From: Deltaproteobacteria bacterium | GTDB lineage: Bacteria > SAR324 > NAC60-12 | Assembly: GCA_002730365.1 (NCBI GenBank) | Contig: PBZZ01000055.1 | Location: forward strand, 7,430-16,594 | DNA: 9,165 nt | Direction: 5' to 3' | Part shown: positions 1 through 6,881 of the stretch, piece by piece | Numbering within the stretch: position 1 is the stretch's first letter | Layout of the letters: each line of letters begins with the position of its first letter | The notes under the pieces: model-generated | What the model was told of the DNA's origin: nothing | The model's database searches: none | What the model saw: only the letters and a program-made list of their open reading frames with translations | Program-made: the position numbers and the translations under genes

Positions 1-1
1 G

Positions 2-457
2 CTGTATTTGCCCAGAGGAGACCGGGCCCTATGGAATTATCATTGGATGGGTAAAATAGGACCTGAAGCCACAGTTGAACCTCCAGTTGTTCAAACTAGC
101 TTCACTGAGATTGATCTACCAATCTTGACTAGAGATGAAGAACTAATTTGGAATATTGAACTGAGAGACGATGATGGACTGGAGTACCTATTGTGCTTTG
201 TGAATGGAAGAAAATTGAATTACTTCAGCTTGAATAATCAACGTTCACAGGGCCTTATATTGAATTCTCCACTACTCAAGGGAAAAAATCTTATCGAGTT
301 GTTGGCTAGAGATTCACAAGGGGCTTCAATTCGTCAACAGTGGCATGTTTGGCGGAAGGACAGAGAGCAGAATTCTGATGAAAATGTTTTACATAATTTG
401 GATTTAGCCAAAAAAAGTACTGAGCAGCGCTTCTTAGGAGGAAGAACTACTAAATAA
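2..457 (+). CDS. C-terminal part of a probable S41-type (tail-specific) peptidase, 5' end outside the window
   Basis: The reading frame is open to the left edge (the first full codon is at 2), so this is the last 151 residues of a longer protein. A TTG at 8 has no convincing ribosome site and is not taken as the start. The central part is a beta-rich module of about 75 residues with the pattern RDDDGL, then FVNGRKLNYF, then PLLKGKN and ARDSQG. This resembles the Ig-like tail after the catalytic domain of S41 serine peptidases of the kind found in myxobacteria, where a similar 'D-GL...VFVN.KKVFY' run occurs. No catalytic residues lie within the window, so the peptidase assignment is inference from the tail only. 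The last 30 residues or so are charged and look disordered. The stop is 4 nt from the stop of the convergent methyltransferase gene. It could be another secreted protein sharing this domain. Confidence 0.5.
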   Translation: MYLPRGDRALWNYHWMGKIGPEATVEPPVVQTSFTEIDLPILTRDEELIWNIELRDDDGLEYLLCFVNGRKLNYFSLNNQRSQGLILNSPLLKGKNLIELLARDSQGASIRQQWHVWRKDREQNSDENVLHNLDLAKKSTEQRFLGGRTTK

Positions 458-461
458 CTCT

Positions 462-1766
462 TCAAATGTGGCAATTTAGGTCTCTGGGTTTACAGAGTGG
501 TTTGGTGGCCATCAAATGAACCGTACCAATTGCTCGCTCTTTGAAACCTCCTTCACAATAGCACAGGTAGTATTCCCACATTCTCACAAACTCGTCAGAA
601 AATCCTTGAGCATGAACTTGGTCTAAGTTTGCGAAGAAAGCCTCTCTCCATCTTTTTAGGGTTGTCACATAGTGCTGGGTGATGTCTTCCAGGTGATAAA
701 TGCAAAGATCTGTGCTTTCGCGAAGATGCTCAGCCATCACGCTTATGGAAGGTAAGCAACCCCCTGGGAAGATATACCGCTGAATGAAATCAACTGTTTT
801 ACTAGCTTGTCGGTACCTCCGGTCATCAATCGTGATCACCTGAAGCAACAAAATTCCGTCTTTTTTAAGCAAAGAACTGCACTTTTGAAAGTAACCCTGA
901 AGAAATTGATGGCCTACTGCCTCAATCATCTCAATTGAAACAAGCTTGTCGTATTGACCATTCAAGTTGCGATAATCCTCCTTTAAAACCTTGACCCTAT
1001 CCTGTAACCCAGACTCCTTAACTCGCGTTTTTGCTAGTTGAAATTGCTCTTGTGAGATAGTGGTGGTTGTCACTTGACAGCCATAATTTTGGGCAGCATG
1101 GATTGCAAATCCTCCCCATCCAGTACCAATTTCAAGAAGGTGATCGTTAGGTTGAAGTTCTAATTTTTTGCAGATCCGATCCATCTTGTTTTTCGATGCT
1201 TTTTCCAATGATTCTTCGGTATCTTGAAAAATTGCCGATGAATACATGAGGGTCTGGTCCAAAAACAATCTAAAGAACTCATTTCCAAGATCATAATGTG
1301 CAGATATGTTCTTCTTGCTGCCCTGCTTTGTGTTTTTGTTCAGAAATTTGTGCAAGATCTCATGAATTGCCACTCCAAAACGCGCAAATCCTTGCTCCAT
1401 ATTGTCTAAAACTTCACGATTCACCACAAAAATTCGTACAAGGTAAGTCAAGTTGGAGCAGGTCCATTCTCCCCGCATATAAGCTTCTGCAACTCCAATG
1501 CTTCCACTGTGAATAATGCTTGCGTAGGTCTGCAAATCATGAATCTGAACCGTGACCTCCAGTGGACAGAGATCTGTCTTTTGGCCAAGGATGTACGTGC
1601 CAATTTCATCGTGAACTGTGATCTTTCCATGGACCAAACTATCAGTCCGCCGAGTGAACAGATTTCTATTCCATCTGTTCCAACGTTTCTGTAGATCACT
1701 TTCTGGCTGTTTATCTGAGAGAAGAGTTTCTGATCTAGGAAAAGACAGGTCTTGGGTTGATCGCAT
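462..1766 (-). CDS. Cfa-like SAM-dependent fatty-acyl phospholipid methyltransferase, third gene of the lipid operon
   Basis: This is a 434-residue member of the cyclopropane fatty acid synthase (Mycolic_acid_synth/CMAS) family. Such enzymes transfer a methyl group from S-adenosylmethionine to the double bond of membrane acyl chains. An N-terminal lipid-docking region (about 1-150) precedes the Rossmann methyltransferase domain. That domain has ISAHYDLGNEFF (154-165), SAM motif I LEIGTGWGGF (211-220) and YIFPGGCLPS (331-340). Aligned by eye with E. coli Cfa, the active-site cysteine of YSCAYW is serine here (YSSAIF, S177). The histidine of the LHTIG motif is glutamine (LQVIT, Q309). The glutamate (E282) and tyrosine (Y366) positions are kept. 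That variant is typical, as far as I recall, of Cfa paralogues next to DUF1365 genes, so the product may be a methylated or furan-type acyl chain and not a cyclopropane. The ATG follows the DUF1365 stop by 7 nt. The family is certain; the exact reaction is not. Confidence 0.9.
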   Translation of the reverse strand: MRSTQDLSFPRSETLLSDKQPESDLQKRWNRWNRNLFTRRTDSLVHGKITVHDEIGTYILGQKTDLCPLEVTVQIHDLQTYASIIHSGSIGVAEAYMRGEWTCSNLTYLVRIFVVNREVLDNMEQGFARFGVAIHEILHKFLNKNTKQGSKKNISAHYDLGNEFFRLFLDQTLMYSSAIFQDTEESLEKASKNKMDRICKKLELQPNDHLLEIGTGWGGFAIHAAQNYGCQVTTTTISQEQFQLAKTRVKESGLQDRVKVLKEDYRNLNGQYDKLVSIEMIEAVGHQFLQGYFQKCSSLLKKDGILLLQVITIDDRRYRQASKTVDFIQRYIFPGGCLPSISVMAEHLRESTDLCIYHLEDITQHYVTTLKRWREAFFANLDQVHAQGFSDEFVRMWEYYLCYCEGGFKERAIGTVHLMATKPLCKPRDLNCHI

Positions 1767-1773
1767 TAGGAAC

Positions 1774-2562
1774 CTAGGGTGTACCAGAATTATTGTGATG
1801 GCTTGGAGTTGTCATCTCAATTGTTCTTGGCGGTGGCTGATAAGGTATTTTCTTAAGCCACAGCCTGAAAGCTTGCCAGTAAATTCCACCGAGGACTTGG
1901 GCCGTCATGAGAGGGTGCCGCCAAATCATCTCTCTCATCGATGCGGGACTAAATTCCCTACGCTTTAGGATGAGTGTAGCATCGAAGTGTTTTTCCCCTT
2001 TACGATGATTTTCCATGTGAACTATCAAACTCTTTGAAGGTCTGGTAAATCGGCAGTCATATTTGTAGTCCATCTCCAGAAAAGGAGAGACATGGAAATT
2101 TTTTTGGAATTCAAAGGACTGAGTTTGTTGAGGCTGATCTCGGCCATCTAAGACATAACTATGACGTTGATTCCAAGGGGTATTGGTCACCTCAGCTAAT
2201 ATTGCTGCAGGGTGCTGGTGAATTTCATCGAAACAGTAATAGAAACTGACAGGGTTAAAACCTAAACCCCATGAACGCAGGTGTGTCAGGATTCTTACAG
2301 ATCCATTGGGTCGAAAGCCTAGTCCCAACTCTACCGCATTCTTCACACAATCAGACAAAGACTGGGCCGGATCACCAAAGTAATCTTCTCGTTTGAACCA
2401 AACTGGCCTCCAATTTTTTTTTGACCACATTCCCGAACGAGAAAATACCTGATCCAGTTCTCCAAGATCAAGGTAGCTGAGATAAATTGGATAGCTAAAG
2501 CTATGCAAAGTAGGGCTGAAGCGCCTGTGGCGCAAGCGCCCAGTGTAGAGACAACTTTCCAT
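1774..2562 (-). CDS. DUF1365 family protein, second gene of the lipid operon
   Basis: This 262-residue DUF1365 protein is recognised from MESCLYTGRLRHRRFSP at the N-terminus, SFSYPIYLSYLDL (21-33), GFNPVSFYYCFD (101-112), EVTNTPWNQRHSYVL (124-138) and FHVSPFLEMDYKYDCRF (156-172). No biochemical function is firmly attached to the family name. It is almost always encoded beside an FAD-dependent oxidoreductase and a Cfa-like methyltransferase, as here, so a role in modifying membrane fatty acids is likely. I chose the ATG at 2562 because family members start almost exactly here. It lies 1 nt after the TGA of the upstream oxidoreductase gene (TGAAATG), which fits translational coupling. A TTG eight codons upstream would overlap the oxidoreductase gene and has no family support. 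The protein shows no signal peptide or clear membrane span. The C-terminal 20 residues or so are polar and poorly conserved. Confidence 0.9.
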   Translation of the reverse strand: MESCLYTGRLRHRRFSPTLHSFSYPIYLSYLDLGELDQVFSRSGMWSKKNWRPVWFKREDYFGDPAQSLSDCVKNAVELGLGFRPNGSVRILTHLRSWGLGFNPVSFYYCFDEIHQHPAAILAEVTNTPWNQRHSYVLDGRDQPQQTQSFEFQKNFHVSPFLEMDYKYDCRFTRPSKSLIVHMENHRKGEKHFDATLILKRREFSPASMREMIWRHPLMTAQVLGGIYWQAFRLWLKKIPYQPPPRTIEMTTPSHHNNSGTP

Positions 2563-2563
2563 T

Positions 2564-3811
2564 TCAGGCAGCTCTGGGAATCTCAAGAAGTTGAAGCATG
2601 TTCATAGCGCTCACTACTCCATCTTCGTGAAAACCATTTCTCCAGTAGGCACCACAAAAATGTGTTCTGCTAAGGCCACTAATCTCACTATGACGTTGCT
2701 GAGCCCTAACGCTATCTTCATTGTAGACAGGGTGCTCATAATCAATTCTGCTAAGAATCTTTTCAGGTTTAATCCGCTCTGTCCTGTTTAAGGTCACCAA
2801 TAGGTGGGGCGGAGTGGGTATATGTTGAAGTATATTCATGTTGTAGGTTACAGCAACCGTGTCCTGCTGGGTGTGATCTAGGTGGTAGTTCCAACTGGCC
2901 CAAGCTGTTCTGCGATTGGGTAAAATTGAAATGTCCTGATGCAACACAGCTTTATTTCTTTGATATGGAATTGATCCAAGAATGTCTTTTTCTGGTGCGG
3001 TTGCGTCCTGCAACAGACGAAGAGCTTGATCACTGTGACAGGCAAGAACTACCTCATCAAAACACTCTTTGCCAGCTACAGAAAAAATCTCAACTAAATT
3101 TGGTTTTCTGCGAATCTCCATCACTGGGGTGCTAAGCCGAACGTTGTTAATAAATGAAGAACTCAGCTTTTTAACATATTCCTGGGAGCCACCGGGGATT
3201 GTGTACCATTGAGGTCGATTTGCTACGTTTAGAAGTCCATGGTTTTCAAAAAAACGTGCAAAATATTTGATCGGAAAATCCAACATTTTCTTGGTACTTG
3301 TGGACCAAATCGCTGCACCCATTGGGATGATGTAATGATCGCAGAATAAAGCTCCATACCTTCTCTCCCTGAGAAAATTTCCGAGAGTAAGATGATCTTG
3401 ATTGCTCTCCAGCAGTTCCTTTGCCTCTTTGTTAAAGCGGAGAATATCCCTGAGCATCACCCAAAAGGAAGGCCTCACTAGATTTCTCCTCTGTGCAAAA
3501 AGAGTATTCAGTGTGTGCCCGTTGTACTCAAAATCTCTTTGCTCGTCTTTTACGCTGAAACTCATTTCAGTAGGTTTACCCTCTATTCCTATCTCCTTCA
3601 TCAGTGAAATAAAATTGGGGTAAGTCCAATCATTAAACACAATGAATCCAGTATCGACAGAAATTTTACCTTCAGGAAGATCTACAGTAACAGTATTGGA
3701 ATGACCACCTAGTCTGGGAGCCGCTTCAAAAAGAGTGATTTGATGACGAGGATGCAGGCGGTAGGCAGCCGTTAGTCCGGCAATGCCTGAACCAACGATG
3801 GCAATTTTCAT
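2564..3811 (-). CDS. FAD-dependent amine-oxidase-like oxidoreductase, first gene of the lipid operon
   Basis: This 415-residue flavoprotein belongs to the NAD(P)-binding/flavin amine oxidase superfamily. The N-terminal dinucleotide fold has IVGSGIAGLTAAY (5-17), the ribose-binding acid E29 and the FAD motif APRLGGHSNT (31-40). These are followed by the subfamily signature DTGFIVFNDWTYPNF (53-67). PGGSQEYV (207-214) lies mid-protein, and the C-terminal FAD contact FCGAYWRNGFHEDGVVSA (385-402) is intact. The expected role is redox chemistry (desaturation or oxidation) on an acyl chain together with the downstream DUF1365 and Cfa-like proteins; the substrate is not shown by the sequence. The start is the ATG at 3811 because the Rossmann strand begins at once and AAGGAA lies just upstream. 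A TTG 48 nt further up is in frame but adds a non-conserved stretch. Its stop is 1 nt before the next gene's ATG. A candidate promoter lies about 80 to 110 nt upstream. Confidence 0.9.
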   Translation of the reverse strand: MKIAIVGSGIAGLTAAYRLHPRHQITLFEAAPRLGGHSNTVTVDLPEGKISVDTGFIVFNDWTYPNFISLMKEIGIEGKPTEMSFSVKDEQRDFEYNGHTLNTLFAQRRNLVRPSFWVMLRDILRFNKEAKELLESNQDHLTLGNFLRERRYGALFCDHYIIPMGAAIWSTSTKKMLDFPIKYFARFFENHGLLNVANRPQWYTIPGGSQEYVKKLSSSFINNVRLSTPVMEIRRKPNLVEIFSVAGKECFDEVVLACHSDQALRLLQDATAPEKDILGSIPYQRNKAVLHQDISILPNRRTAWASWNYHLDHTQQDTVAVTYNMNILQHIPTPPHLLVTLNRTERIKPEKILSRIDYEHPVYNEDSVRAQQRHSEISGLSRTHFCGAYWRNGFHEDGVVSAMNMLQLLEIPRAA

Positions 3812-3814
3812 GAC

Positions 3815-3820
3815 TTCCTT
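3815..3820 (-). promoter_or_regulatory. Ribosome binding site of the FAD oxidoreductase gene
   Basis: On the minus strand AAGGAA precedes GTC and the ATG at 3811. This site selects the ATG over the in-frame TTG at 3859 and agrees with the position of the conserved nucleotide-binding fold. Confidence 0.6.
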
Positions 3821-3890
3821 TAATGCTGAACGGCATAGATGACTAAGTTCTGGCCGCAATTTGTTAATCGAACTGCCTTTTCAGACAACG

Positions 3891-3921
3891 GCAATACCCA
3901 AACATCTACTCCCAGGGATCA
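3891..3921 (-). promoter_or_regulatory. Candidate ECF (RpoE/ChrR-type) promoter of the lipid operon
   Basis: Reading the minus strand, TGATCC (3921-3916) is followed after 19 nt by TATTGC (3896-3891), about 80 nt upstream of the oxidoreductase ATG. From memory, TGATCC is the -35 hallmark of promoters used by the singlet-oxygen responsive sigma factor RpoE of the ChrR system. That regulon includes Cfa-like and flavoprotein lipid genes in Rhodobacter. The -10 match is weaker and the spacing is not exact. No sigma or anti-sigma gene lies in the window, so this is a hypothesis. I see no strong housekeeping-type promoter in the same leader. Confidence 0.3.
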
Positions 3922-3956
3922 GAAAGCCTTCTCAGGCAGGCAGCTTTCTTATTTTT
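3921..3956 (+). terminator. Hairpin followed by a T-rich run, terminator-like on the plus strand
   Basis: AGAAAGC (3921-3927) pairs with GCTTTCT (3943-3949) around a 15-nt loop, followed by TATTTTT. This is the shape of an intrinsic terminator for plus-strand transcription, although no plus-strand gene lies upstream. On the minus strand the hairpin sits just upstream of the candidate lipid-operon promoter and lacks a downstream T run, so it would not be a good terminator there. The stem is short and the loop long. Confidence 0.35.
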
Positions 3957-4000
3957 AAACCTCCTGACATACAAATGTGAGCAAATAAAAATTTTTGTGT

Positions 4001-4025
4001 CAATATAAAATTCATGAGAATATTG
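4001..4025 (-). terminator. Weak AT-rich inverted repeat after the CheV-like gene, possible terminator
   Basis: CAATAT (4001-4006) pairs with ATATTG (4020-4025) about 12 nt past the CheV-like stop. Downstream on the minus strand a short T run follows after roughly 10 nt. The stem is entirely weak pairs apart from one end, so termination here is only possible. Confidence 0.2.
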
Positions 4026-4037
4026 TTTTGAAAAAAA

Positions 4038-4976
4038 TTAAGAAATTGATGATGCCAAGGGTATTCGGACAGCTGCAACTAACTGTTTCAGCATTTGTTC
4101 CACACTGCGCTTTCCGACAAACCCATCAGCTCCTAATTCTTGAACAGCTATTCGACTTTGGTCATTCGTCATTGAACTGAACACTAGAATCGGAATATTC
4201 TTGGTCCTTGAGTCAGACTTCAATCGTCTGATGACCTCATGTCCCGAGATGATGGGCATCTCAATGTCTGTAATTATCAATGGTATTTTCGAGATGTCTG
4301 AAATGTCTTGGATATACTCTAGAAGAGGGCCTCCATTTTCAAAAATCTTGAAAGAGAGATTCAACTTCTCAAAGAAATTTTTGAGATACACCTGAGCGGA
4401 TCGACTATCCTCAGCAACAAGAATTGTCCCATTTTTTAGAGATTCTGGTATTTCAACATTGTTCAAAGGTAAATTTTGAATATCTTCTTGGATTTCTGAA
4501 AATTCATGAGGTAAAACTTCTGTCAATAGGTATTCCACATCCAGAATGAGACATACTGAATGTCCATCATCCAGCAGTGTGTAATTGAGATTTCGGTCAA
4601 CCGGCATGTACTCATGAAATTTCAACGCAAGGACATCGTGCCAATCTCTCGTGATAATTTGGTGAATACTACCAACCCTTAACGCAATTTGAATGTTATT
4701 GAAATTACAAAAGATAATCGATGAATTCCTCTCCTCTTGCTCACTCAAATTAGTTGTAAGCCACCGTGGAAGGTTCACTAGCGGCACTGGTTGATTCCTA
4801 ATGTAGACAATTCCCTCGATATACTCGTTAGCTCTTGGAACCTCACTAATTTTGAAATGCTTTGCTCGCTGAATTTCAAAAGTCTTAAAAACATTAATCC
4901 CATAAAATGGCTGCTCTTCGTTAATTCGGAAGACAATCAGTTTTAAGGCGTAATTTTCTGAGGATTTTTCGTTCAT
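4038..4976 (-). CDS. cheV: CheV-type chemotaxis coupling protein (CheW domain plus receiver domain)
   Basis: This 312-residue two-domain protein is arranged like CheV. The N-terminal CheW-like domain (about 8-155) shows FYGINVFKTFEI (24-35), IEGIVYIRNQPVPLVNL (53-69) and LILDVEYLL (143-151). The C-terminal response-regulator receiver domain (about 184-305) has the acidic pair E189/D190 in VAEDSR, the phosphoacceptor D237 in ITDIEMP, S267 in VFSSMT and K289 in VGKRS, so it looks phosphorylatable. CheV couples chemoreceptor arrays to the CheA kinase in the cytoplasm, with phosphorylation tuning adaptation. No other chemotaxis gene is near, so its receptor partner is unknown. The ATG at 4976 starts only a few residues before the CheW fold but has no obvious Shine-Dalgarno. 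It lies 32 nt after the TauE/SafE stop and is probably co-transcribed with it. The domain assignment is firm; the gene name is by architecture. Confidence 0.88.
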   Translation of the reverse strand: MNEKSSENYALKLIVFRINEEQPFYGINVFKTFEIQRAKHFKISEVPRANEYIEGIVYIRNQPVPLVNLPRWLTTNLSEQEERNSSIIFCNFNNIQIALRVGSIHQIITRDWHDVLALKFHEYMPVDRNLNYTLLDDGHSVCLILDVEYLLTEVLPHEFSEIQEDIQNLPLNNVEIPESLKNGTILVAEDSRSAQVYLKNFFEKLNLSFKIFENGGPLLEYIQDISDISKIPLIITDIEMPIISGHEVIRRLKSDSRTKNIPILVFSSMTNDQSRIAVQELGADGFVGKRSVEQMLKQLVAAVRIPLASSIS

Positions 4977-5008
4977 TTAGATTGTATGATGTGGATCATT
5001 TAAAAGCA

Positions 5009-5830
5009 TCAGGACCAAAGTCTCCAAAGAGTTCGCATGGCAACAATCAGCAAAAATATCCCAAAAACTTGTTTCAATTTTTTGGTATCTAACCGATGGG
5101 AAATTTTGGCACCCAGTGGAGCTAAGATTACGGTCATCAAACAAATGCAAAGGGCCGCATTCCAGTGAATGAAGCCGAAAGTGAATTCAGGAAGGTTTGG
5201 GTTATCCCAACCTGAGACAATAAATCCAACAGATCCGGGTAGGGCAATTACAAAGCCTAGACTAGCTGAAGTTCCAACCGCCTGATGCATCTTGATGCCC
5301 ATTATGCTCATAAGCGGAACATTCATAGCTCCTCCTCCAATCCCCACCATAGCAGAAATGATCCCCGTTAGTCCTGTCAGATTCCCAATAAAGGATCTAT
5401 TCGGTTCGCGAACAATCTCATTGGGGGCATTGCTCGGAATTATCATCCTGACGGAGACAACAACGGCCATAAACCCGAAGATCAAAGCTAGTACTCCTCC
5501 GCTGAGACTGCCTGCTACTAATCCCCCAAATCCGGCTCCTAAAGATGTTGGAATGATCGAATATTTGAGGAGTTGTTCATCAACAGAGCCCCTTTTGAGA
5601 TGGGCTTTTGCAGAGGAAAGGGAGGTGGCAATGATTGTTGCGAGCGAGGTTCCAATTGCAAGGTGGGGAATAACGACCTCAGAAACCTGCATAAGATCGA
5701 ATACAAAGACCAAAGGAGGTACCAGAATGATTCCCCCTCCAATACCCAACATACCAGCCATGACTCCAGCCAAAGAGCCAGCTAGCAGCAGAATCAGGAT
5801 TGATTCTGCTAACTCCCATGAGAATTCCAT
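5009..5830 (-). CDS. TauE/SafE family anion permease
   Basis: This is a 273-residue polytopic inner-membrane protein of the TauE/SafE (DUF81) family, whose members are proposed exporters of sulfite, sulfonates or related organic anions. The family's internal duplication is plain. GMLGIGGGIILVPPL (26-40) is echoed by AMVGIGGGAMNVPLM (160-174), and AIGTSLAT (58-65) by AVGTSASL (184-191). Hydrophobic segments are visible at about 10-45, 55-72, 92-106, 109-130, 150-180, 188-206, 222-240 and 254-268, roughly eight spans. The length is normal. The ATG at 5830 lies 6 nt after the stop of the CPBP gene, so the two are surely co-transcribed. Nothing in the neighbourhood (no taurine, sulfite or phosphonate genes) indicates the substrate, so no gene symbol is given. 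Confidence 0.9.
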   Translation of the reverse strand: MEFSWELAESILILLLAGSLAGVMAGMLGIGGGIILVPPLVFVFDLMQVSEVVIPHLAIGTSLATIIATSLSSAKAHLKRGSVDEQLLKYSIIPTSLGAGFGGLVAGSLSGGVLALIFGFMAVVVSVRMIIPSNAPNEIVREPNRSFIGNLTGLTGIISAMVGIGGGAMNVPLMSIMGIKMHQAVGTSASLGFVIALPGSVGFIVSGWDNPNLPEFTFGFIHWNAALCICLMTVILAPLGAKISHRLDTKKLKQVFGIFLLIVAMRTLWRLWS

Positions 5831-5836
5831 CAGTTC

Positions 5837-6826
5837 TCAAAATCGATAAGTAAATCCAAACAATGGCTGGTAGTTGTTGACCCGAAGTGTTTTTGCAGTT
5901 TGCCCATCAGCTCGTTCGACAAAGGTGGCATCTCGATAATTTTTGTAACTTATCAATGAATTCCACCAAGCGTGAATCGCAATAGCTTCTGTCAAGTTAA
6001 AATCTCCCTTTGCAGGATGATATACCGTACCTAGGTAAAGTCCCGCCAAGAACGCTGCTCCAGGATTGGCACTGAATCCTGAGCCATCATGAGCAACAGC
6101 GAATAAACTACTAGCTACAAAAATACTTGTCCATCGTGCGGCATCCTTACTAAAACTACGATTTAAGCCTCTGTAGATTGATCGCTGGATGAACCCCCGA
6201 AAAAACATTTCCTCACCAGCTCCGGTTAGTTGACTGTTGATGAAGTCAATCCTCTGCATCTGCTCACGCGTCAGCTCAGCATCAACATGATAAGTCAAAT
6301 TTGGGGTCCCAGGTGTAACGAGTTGAATTCCAGTGGGAATCCAAAACGTGTAAGAATCTCCAAACTTCCAGAATTGGAATGGTGAGAAAATTTCCCAGTA
6401 AGTTTCTGTGTTGTCCTCACATCCGCCATCGTAAAAATCATAGAAAGTGATTAAGCTGATGTTGGTGTAAAGTCTCAGATAAGCAATTGAGTAATAAGTC
6501 TCTTTGCTCAAATAGATATCAGTGACATCTTCCCCATCTTCATTCTTTGACTCTTTGAACACTTCATCAGGATATTCTTGGAAGTTTTCACTATCTGAGT
6601 TCTGCATGTAGCCACTGATGGCCCACCACCTCAATCCGCCAAAAATAAGAGCTTTGTCGTAGTCATCATTGATTGCGTAACCCAATCCGGGGACCAGCCA
6701 TTCAGCAAGGGCGGTCCCTGCGCATTTTGGATCAGCGCGGGCTTGAAAGGGAACCATCACCAGGGCAAGCAAAAGGAGGCATGTGATGGCGGCTGAATTT
6801 AGCTTGAATCGAAGAACTTGACCCAT
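5837..6826 (-). CDS. CPBP-family (CAAX protease/bacteriocin-processing) protein with a signal peptide
   Basis: This 329-residue protein contains all three short motifs of CPBP glutamic intramembrane peptidases: EEMFFR (205-210, EExxxR), FAVAH (242-246, FxxxH) and HAWWN (285-289, HxxxN). They fall in the hydrophobic C-terminal part (about 196-297). The N-terminus looks like a Sec signal peptide: a positive start, a hydrophobic run (12-27) and QARA before D32. After it comes [21 protein letters not shown] (44-64), resembling the short 'PG.G..Y......K' segment of some envelope proteins. Residues 75-145 are polar and acidic. The C-terminus ([13 protein letters not shown]) ends in an aromatic alternation like an outer-membrane beta strand, odd for this family. 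The substrate is unknown. It heads a likely operon with the TauE/SafE and CheV-like genes and is divergent from greA, with 55 nt between the starts. The family is fairly certain; proteolytic activity is inferred. Confidence 0.8.
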   Translation of the reverse strand: MGQVLRFKLNSAAITCLLLLALVMVPFQARADPKCAGTALAEWLVPGLGYAINDDYDKALIFGGLRWWAISGYMQNSDSENFQEYPDEVFKESKNEDGEDVTDIYLSKETYYSIAYLRLYTNISLITFYDFYDGGCEDNTETYWEIFSPFQFWKFGDSYTFWIPTGIQLVTPGTPNLTYHVDAELTREQMQRIDFINSQLTGAGEEMFFRGFIQRSIYRGLNRSFSKDAARWTSIFVASSLFAVAHDGSGFSANPGAAFLAGLYLGTVYHPAKGDFNLTEAIAIHAWWNSLISYKNYRDATFVERADGQTAKTLRVNNYQPLFGFTYRF

Positions 6827-6881
6827 TCAACTTACTCACTATCGTAGTTCAAATTTTTCTTTCCAATCTAGGAGAACCAGC
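6827..6881. promoter_or_regulatory. Divergent intergenic region between the CPBP gene and greA
   Basis: These 55 nt must contain the promoter of at least one, probably both, of the diverging transcription units, unless promoters lie inside the genes. A poor candidate for greA is TTCAAC (starting at 6826) with TCAAAT (6849-6854) 17 nt downstream. It matches the housekeeping consensus at about half of the positions. No operator-like palindrome stands out. Confidence 0.35.
6870..6874 (+). promoter_or_regulatory. Ribosome binding site of greA
   Basis: AGGAG is followed by a 7-nt spacer and the ATG at 6882. It is the clearest Shine-Dalgarno in the window and confirms the greA start. Confidence 0.8.

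Larger units (their letters stand above)
3812..4037. other. Intergenic stretch between the CheV-like gene and the lipid operon
   Basis: These 226 nt lie between two genes read in the same (minus) direction. I find no convincing coding region. The half nearest the lipid operon holds its leader, its ribosome site and a possible ECF-type promoter. The half nearest the cheV-like gene is strongly AT-rich and has several imperfect inverted repeats, described separately. The likely roles are to end transcription of the upstream operon and to start that of the lipid operon. Confidence 0.6.

Noticed and set aside
1618..1968. Plus-strand open frame opposite the end of the DUF1365 gene and the start of the Cfa-like gene
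   Set aside because: It is a shadow of two well-supported minus-strand genes, with no ribosome site and no recognisable domain.
2563..2586. TTG start at 2586 for the DUF1365 gene, overlapping the oxidoreductase gene
   Set aside because: DUF1365 proteins begin with the SCLYTGRLRHRR-like segment. The ATG at 2562 sits right before it and 1 nt after the upstream stop.
3812..3859. In-frame TTG start at 3859 adding 16 residues to the FAD oxidoreductase
   Set aside because: The added residues are not part of the family's nucleotide-binding fold, and the ATG at 3811 has AAGGAA upstream.
4986..4999. Inverted repeat ATGAT-GTGG-ATCAT between the permease and CheV-like genes
   Set aside because: Five weak pairs with no T run. 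It is more likely chance within an operon gap than a terminator or operator.
5292..5849. Long plus-strand open frame of 185 codons opposite the TauE/SafE gene
   Set aside because: It is antisense to a clear permease gene. Its proline- and isoleucine-rich product mirrors the membrane-protein codons and matches no family I know.
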